In this document: one piece after another, positions 5,026-8,644 of the stretch
Numbering within the stretch: position 1 is the first letter of the stretch
How the letters are laid out: every line of letters begins with the position of its first letter
NCBI GenBank assembly: GCA_049510055.1
Contig: JBEKZI010000087.1
Span: 1 to 8,644 of the forward strand
DNA: 8,644 nucleotides
Reading direction: 5' to 3'
DNA from: JALHTV01 sp049510055
Lineage (GTDB): Bacteria; Planctomycetota; Phycisphaerae; SM23-33
Notes under the pieces: model-generated
What the model saw: the letters and a program-made list of their open reading frames with translations, nothing else
Told to the model about the DNA's origin: nothing
Database searches by the model: none
Program-made: the position numbers and the translations under genes

Positions 5026-5703
5026 TCAGCGCGGCGCTGGCGGCATCGCGGCGGCGACGACCATCTTCTGGCAACTGCTGCGGAACCGCAGGTGCGACAT
5101 CAGCAGGAGCAGGAAGGCCACGAGGGGGCACAGCAGGAACCGCACGTAATAGACGATCGTGTCGATGCGCGACACGTCGGCGGCGCCCCAGCCGTGCAGA
5201 ATGCGATAGGAGGCGCTGTACAGATCTTTGTACTCGAACAGCGCCCCGTTGAAAGGCGGCTGCTGGAAGATGTGCTGCCAGGGGGTCAGGAACCCTATCA
5301 GCAGCAGCGTCCAGAAGAAGGCCCCCATCATGGCGCCCACTCCGCCCAGGCGGCCGATCATCGCGACGTTCACCGACATTAATAAGGTCAGCGCCAACAG
5401 GATGCTGAACGCCACCGCCAGGAACTTCGTCGCATCCAGGGCGCTCACGAAGACCGTTTTCCAGTAATAGGCCTGGTCCTGCGTTCCCGAGAAGACCGCC
5501 GCGTCGCCGGTGGGGGCCGAGGTCGCCATGCGGGCCTCAGGAGACAGGGAATTCAGGACGCCCACGAAGGCGACCAGGACGAAGACGGCAATTTGGATCG
5601 CGATGGCCAGGGCCGTCAACCACCACAACACATTCTTAGCGACCCGGACTGAGCGCATCGCTTCGGAATACTCGGTCGGCAGTGTTCCCATTTCCAGTCC
5701 CAT
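5026..5703 (-). CDS. Four-helix integral membrane protein, function unknown
   Basis: A 225-residue membrane protein that I do not recognise. Four hydrophobic helices are visible at about residues 25-50 (WWLTALAIAIQIAVFVLVAFVG), 92-113, 123-140 and 184-204. A roughly 40-residue loop between helices 1 and 2 contains a Ser/Pro/Ala-rich stretch. A longer aromatic-rich loop between helices 3 and 4 (HIFQQPPFNGALFEYKDLY) is the most distinctive segment. The N-terminus before helix 1 is short and polar, and the C-terminal tail is short. The ATG at 5703 is preferred to the one at 5691 because AAAGGA lies 8 bases before it. No catalytic or transport signature is visible. It follows hemL by 81 bp on the same strand and is closed by a terminator-like hairpin, so it could be the last gene of the leuS-hemL unit or have its own promoter. 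Confidence 0.8.
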   Translation of the reverse strand: MGLEMGTLPTEYSEAMRSVRVAKNVLWWLTALAIAIQIAVFVLVAFVGVLNSLSPEARMATSAPTGDAAVFSGTQDQAYYWKTVFVSALDATKFLAVAFSILLALTLLMSVNVAMIGRLGGVGAMMGAFFWTLLLIGFLTPWQHIFQQPPFNGALFEYKDLYSASYRILHGWGAADVSRIDTIVYYVRFLLCPLVAFLLLLMSHLRFRSSCQKMVVAAAMPPAPR

Positions 5704-5711
5704 AGGTCTAT

Positions 5712-5717
5712 TCCTTT
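5712..5717 (-). promoter_or_regulatory. Ribosome binding site deciding the start at 5703
   Basis: AAAGGA lies 8 bases upstream of the ATG at 5703 and favours it over the in-frame ATG four codons later. Most of this site falls in one arm of a weak 5-bp hairpin (5713-5725, CCTTT-3-AAAGG), which might slightly mask it. Confidence 0.6.
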
Positions 5718-5783
5718 ATAAAAGGTGTGTGCGTGCGGCCGGACGGGGCGCGCACGTGTGCCGTTATCGGCATAAGCGGTTTT

Positions 5784-5812
5784 ATTATATGAACTGTCCT
5801 GCCCGTTGAAAG
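5784..5812 (-). promoter_or_regulatory. Possible promoter at the hemL 3' end for the membrane gene
   Basis: A perfect -10 hexamer TATAAT (5784-5789) overlaps the hemL stop codon, unusual in such GC-rich DNA. The -35 region at 17-base spacing is poor (CTTTCA, 5807-5812). Transcription would start near 5777 and give a leader of about 74 bases with a small hairpin (5759-5772, TGCCG-4-CGGCA). It could separate the membrane gene from the leuS-hemL operon. Confidence 0.33.
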
Positions 5813-7092
5813 GCCTTTGTGGCAGCTTCGACGGTTCGGTTCACTTCCGCCCGGCCGTGGGCGGCGGAGACGAACATCGCCTCGAACGGGCTGGGGGCCA
5901 GGTAAATGCCGCTTTCCAGCATGGCGTGGAAGAACGCCGCGAAGGCCGCGGCGTTGCCGGCGGAGACGGTTTGGAAGTTCGTCACCGGCGGGGGGGCGAA
6001 GAAGCAGCTCAACAGGCTTCCCACGCGGTTGAAGCAGACCTTGCCCTCCAGGCCGGCCGACGCCGCCGCCTGACGCAGGCCGTGCTCCAGCTCGACGGCG
6101 GTCATTTCCAGGCGCGCATAAAACCCTTCCTTCGCCAGCACCTTCAGGGTGGCCAATCCCGCCGCCGTCACAGCCGGGCTGCCCGACAGCGTCCCCGCCT
6201 GGTAGACCTTTCCCAGCGGTGCCAGGTTCGCCATGAGGGCGTCGGGGCCGCCGAACGCCCCCGCCGGCAGGCCGCCGCCGATGATCTTGCCGAAGGCCGT
6301 GATGTCCGCCCGCACGCCGTACAGCTCCTGCGCCCCGCCGCGAGCGAGGCGAAAGCCCGTGATGACCTCATCGAAGATCAGCAGCGCGCCGTGGCGGTCG
6401 CAGAGGTCCCTCAGGGAGGCCAGGTACCCGCGAGCCGGCGGCACGACGCCCATGTTCGCCGCCACCGGCTCGATCAGCACCGCGGCAATCTGCGGGCCGA
6501 AGGCGTTGAAGGCCCGCTCCATGGCCGGCAGGTCGTTGTAGGGCGCCAGCAGCGTGTGGACGACGGCCTCGCTCGGCACGCCGGCGGAGCTCGGCTCGCC
6601 CAGCGTGGCCGCCCCGCTGCCGGCGGAGACCAGCAGCGCGTCGGCGTGGCCGTGGTAGCAGCCGATGCACTTGACGATTTTTTTGCGTCCCGTCGCACCG
6701 CGGGCCAGACGCACGGCCGACATCACCGCCTCGGTGCCGCTGGAGGTCATGCGGAGCTTCTGGACCGATGGGAAGGCCGAGATGATCGCCTCGGCCAGTT
6801 TCGTTTCGGCCTCGGTGGGTGCGCCGTAGCACGTGCCGCCGGCGACGGCCTTGGCCACGGCCTTAACAACGGTCGGGTAGGCGTGGCCCAGGATGGCCGG
6901 GCCGTAACCGCAGACGTAATCGACGTACCGCTTGCCGTCCAGGTCGGTGACGTAGGCCCCGGCGGCCTTGGCGATCACCGGCGGGCATCCTCCCACGGCC
7001 GCAAAGGCCCGCACGGGCGAATTCACGCCGCCCACCAGCACCTTCTTGGCCCGCTCGAAGGCCGCTTGGGACTTGCCGGTTTTTTGCGTCAT
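5785..7092 (-). CDS. hemL: Glutamate-1-semialdehyde 2,1-aminomutase (HemL)
   Basis: Cytoplasmic PLP enzyme that converts glutamate-1-semialdehyde to 5-aminolevulinate in the C5 route to haem and other tetrapyrroles. The 435-residue length is normal for the family. Landmarks in order: GGVNSPVRAF (21-30), YVDYVCGYGPAILGH (56-70), the cofactor phosphate loop SSGTEA (117-122), YHGHAD (146-151), FDEVITGFR with the PLP-nitrogen aspartate D241, and the Schiff-base lysine K269 in AFGKIIGGGLPAGAFGG. The C-terminal part GIYLAPSPFEAMFVSAAH (395-412) is also typical and separates it from ordinary class-III aminotransferases. The start ATG at 7092 overlaps the leuS stop in ATGA, so translational coupling is likely. 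hemA (glutamyl-tRNA reductase), its obligate partner, is not in the window. Confidence 0.96.
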   Translation of the reverse strand: MTQKTGKSQAAFERAKKVLVGGVNSPVRAFAAVGGCPPVIAKAAGAYVTDLDGKRYVDYVCGYGPAILGHAYPTVVKAVAKAVAGGTCYGAPTEAETKLAEAIISAFPSVQKLRMTSSGTEAVMSAVRLARGATGRKKIVKCIGCYHGHADALLVSAGSGAATLGEPSSAGVPSEAVVHTLLAPYNDLPAMERAFNAFGPQIAAVLIEPVAANMGVVPPARGYLASLRDLCDRHGALLIFDEVITGFRLARGGAQELYGVRADITAFGKIIGGGLPAGAFGGPDALMANLAPLGKVYQAGTLSGSPAVTAAGLATLKVLAKEGFYARLEMTAVELEHGLRQAAASAGLEGKVCFNRVGSLLSCFFAPPPVTNFQTVSAGNAAAFAAFFHAMLESGIYLAPSPFEAMFVSAAHGRAEVNRTVEAATKAFQRAGQFI

Positions 7093-8644
7093 GGCCGCAC
7101 CACCAGGTTCACCAGCTTGCCCGGCACGACGATTTTCTTGAAGACGGTCTTGCCCGCCAGGGCGGCCGCCACTTTGGGTTCGGCCAGGGCCGCGGCGATG
7201 ACGTCGTCGTCCGGCGCGTCGGCGGCGACGGTAATCCGCCCGCGGAGCTTGCCGTTGACCTGCACGGGAAGCTCGAGGATATCTTCGACCACCCTGGCCG
7301 GGTCGAACGTCGGCCAGGGCTCGTAGGCGAGCGTTGCATCGTGACCGAGGCGATGCCAGAGCTCCTCGGCGATGTGCGGCGCGAGCGGCGCCAGCACCAG
7401 CACGAACCGCTCGGCCTGCGATTTGGAAATGCTCCCGGCCTTGTAGACGCCGTTGATGAATTCCATCATGGCCGCGATGGCCGTGTTGAACTTCATCGCC
7501 GGGATGTCGGCGCCGGCCTTGCGAATGAGCTTGTGCAGCGCCCGCTCGACGTCCTCGTTGCCCTCGCCCAGCAGCGCCGGCTGGTCGTCGCTGCCGCAAA
7601 CCATCCGCCAGACGCGATGAAGGAAGCGGTGCACGCCCGGCACGTCGCGGGTGTTCCAGGGCTTGGAGGCCTCCAGCGGGCCCATGAACATTTCGTAAAG
7701 CCGGAACGTGTCCGCGCCGTACTGGGCGATGACCTCGTCGGGGGTCACGACGTTCTTGAGGCTCTTGGACATTTTTTCCACCGACTCGCTCAGCTCCTCG
7801 CCGGTGGTCTTGTGCCGCGGTTTCTCGCCGGAGGAGTCCACCTGATCGTAGGGGAGGTACACCCCGCGGCGGTCGCGATAGGCGAAGCTGCGGATCATGC
7901 CCTGATTGAACAGCCGCCCGAACGGCTCGGCCGTCGAGACGTAGCCCAGGTCGTACAGCACCTTGTGCCAGAAGCGAGAGTACAGCAGATGAAGCACGGC
8001 GTGCTCGGCCCCGCCGACGTAGAGGTCCACGCCGCCGACGGGCGACTGGAGCGAATCCGTTTCATCCTTTTCGCCCTTTTGCTTGCGAGCGGCCTTGGCG
8101 GGGGCCATCCAGTAATGCTCGACCTTGGGATCGCAGAAGGCCTTGTCATTGGTCGGGTCAAGGAACCGCAGGTAATACCAGCACGAGCCGGCCCATTGGG
8201 GCATCGTGTTTAATTCCCGCTTGGCCGGACCGCCGCAGGAGGGGCACGTGGTGTTCACCCAATCGCCGGCCCTTCCCAGCGGCGGGGCGGGCGGGGCGTC
8301 GGGGTCGTCGCTGGCCTTGGGCGTAAAATCATCCAGCTCCGGCAGCAGCAGGGGCAGAGAGTTCTCGCTGAGGGCCACGGCGCCGCAGCGGTCGCAATGG
8401 ACGATCGGGAACGGTTCGCCCCAATAGCGCTGGCGGCTGAAGAGCCAGTCGCGCAGTTTATAGTTGACGGTGCCGCGGCCCAGTTTTTTTTCCTGGAGCC
8501 AGGCGATGATGGTTTTCTTGGCCTCGCCGGTGGGCAAACCGGTGAGCAAACCGGAGTTGACGCTGACGCCGTCGCCCACAAACCCGGCGGATTCGCGGCC
8601 ATCGGGCGCCTGCACGACGACGCGGACGGGCAGATCAAATTTTC
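7089..8644 (-). CDS. leuS: Leucyl-tRNA synthetase, C-terminal part (5' end outside window)
   Basis: Class-I aminoacyl-tRNA synthetase that charges tRNA-Leu. About 517 codons are present, and the frame is open to the right edge (KFDLPVRVV...), so the HIGH motif and much of the editing domain lie outside. Visible landmarks: LRDWLFSRQRYWGEPFPIVHC, NTMPQWAGSCWYYLRF, VDLYVGGAEHAVLHLLYSRFWHKVLYDLG, and the catalytic loop KMSKS, intact at 7761-7775. The anticodon-binding helices (HRFLHRVWRMV, LAPHIAEELWHRLG) and the small C-terminal domain follow (ELPVQVNGKLRGRI to the end). Two cysteine pairs, HCDRC and CPSC, about 47 residues apart, suggest a zinc-binding insertion. A charged stretch of about 24 residues (8034-8105) is inserted before VDLYVGG. 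The TGA stop overlaps the hemL start by 4 bp. Confidence 0.97.
   Translation of the reverse strand, partial: KFDLPVRVVVQAPDGRESAGFVGDGVSVNSGLLTGLPTGEAKKTIIAWLQEKKLGRGTVNYKLRDWLFSRQRYWGEPFPIVHCDRCGAVALSENSLPLLLPELDDFTPKASDDPDAPPAPPLGRAGDWVNTTCPSCGGPAKRELNTMPQWAGSCWYYLRFLDPTNDKAFCDPKVEHYWMAPAKAARKQKGEKDETDSLQSPVGGVDLYVGGAEHAVLHLLYSRFWHKVLYDLGYVSTAEPFGRLFNQGMIRSFAYRDRRGVYLPYDQVDSSGEKPRHKTTGEELSESVEKMSKSLKNVVTPDEVIAQYGADTFRLYEMFMGPLEASKPWNTRDVPGVHRFLHRVWRMVCGSDDQPALLGEGNEDVERALHKLIRKAGADIPAMKFNTAIAAMMEFINGVYKAGSISKSQAERFVLVLAPLAPHIAEELWHRLGHDATLAYEPWPTFDPARVVEDILELPVQVNGKLRGRITVAADAPDDDVIAAALAEPKVAAALAGKTVFKKIVVPGKLVNLVVRP

Noticed and set aside
5806..7326. 506-residue open frame on the + strand opposite hemL
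   Set aside because: It is fully antisense to hemL, whose motifs are intact. The translation is low-complexity Arg/Gly/Gln/His-rich with no domain, typical of an antisense frame in GC-rich DNA.
7341..8213. 290-residue open frame on the + strand opposite leuS
   Set aside because: Antisense to a strongly conserved synthetase; the composition is of shadow type.

Overview
The window is a GC-rich, densely coded bacterial chromosome segment. The largest gap between genes is about 175 bp, so there is no gene-free stretch over 300 bp. Nothing phage-like, transposon-like or CRISPR-like was found. I infer a planctomycete, possibly a Phycisphaerae relative. The basis is the style of the LeuRS sequence around its GVDLYVGG segment, a lipoprotein with an NGLRVG motif that I recall from planctomycete proteins, and small palindromes scattered through the DNA. 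This assignment rests on recall and should be treated as tentative.

Layout, left to right. A CDP-alcohol phosphatidyltransferase (+ strand, start outside the window) ends at 764 and converges on miaB. Everything else is on the minus strand. Reading in the direction of transcription from the right edge: leuS (start outside the window) overlaps hemL by 4 bp (ATGA). Then come a four-helix membrane protein of unknown function and a terminator-like hairpin. A second unit has its own promoter candidate and holds a lipoprotein and a HAD phosphatase of the beta-phosphoglucomutase type. A perfect 24-bp palindrome followed by a T-run ends that unit. Next are a stand-alone receiver-like protein that has lost its phosphoacceptor aspartate and a 77-residue two-helix membrane protein. 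The last unit has a strong promoter (TTGACA-N17-TACGGT), tRNA-His(GUG) and miaB.

Functionally this is mainly housekeeping: leucyl-tRNA charging, the glutamate-1-semialdehyde step of C5 haem/tetrapyrrole synthesis, tRNA-His, tRNA 2-methylthiolation and phospholipid headgroup transfer. A few poorly characterised envelope or signalling proteins lie between these genes. I see no new multi-gene system. The most unusual signals are small: a family-like set of 19-24 bp palindromes beginning CCTG and ending CAGG, one of which is read in frame inside miaB; the degenerate receiver; and a terminator-like palindrome in the very short leader of that receiver gene.
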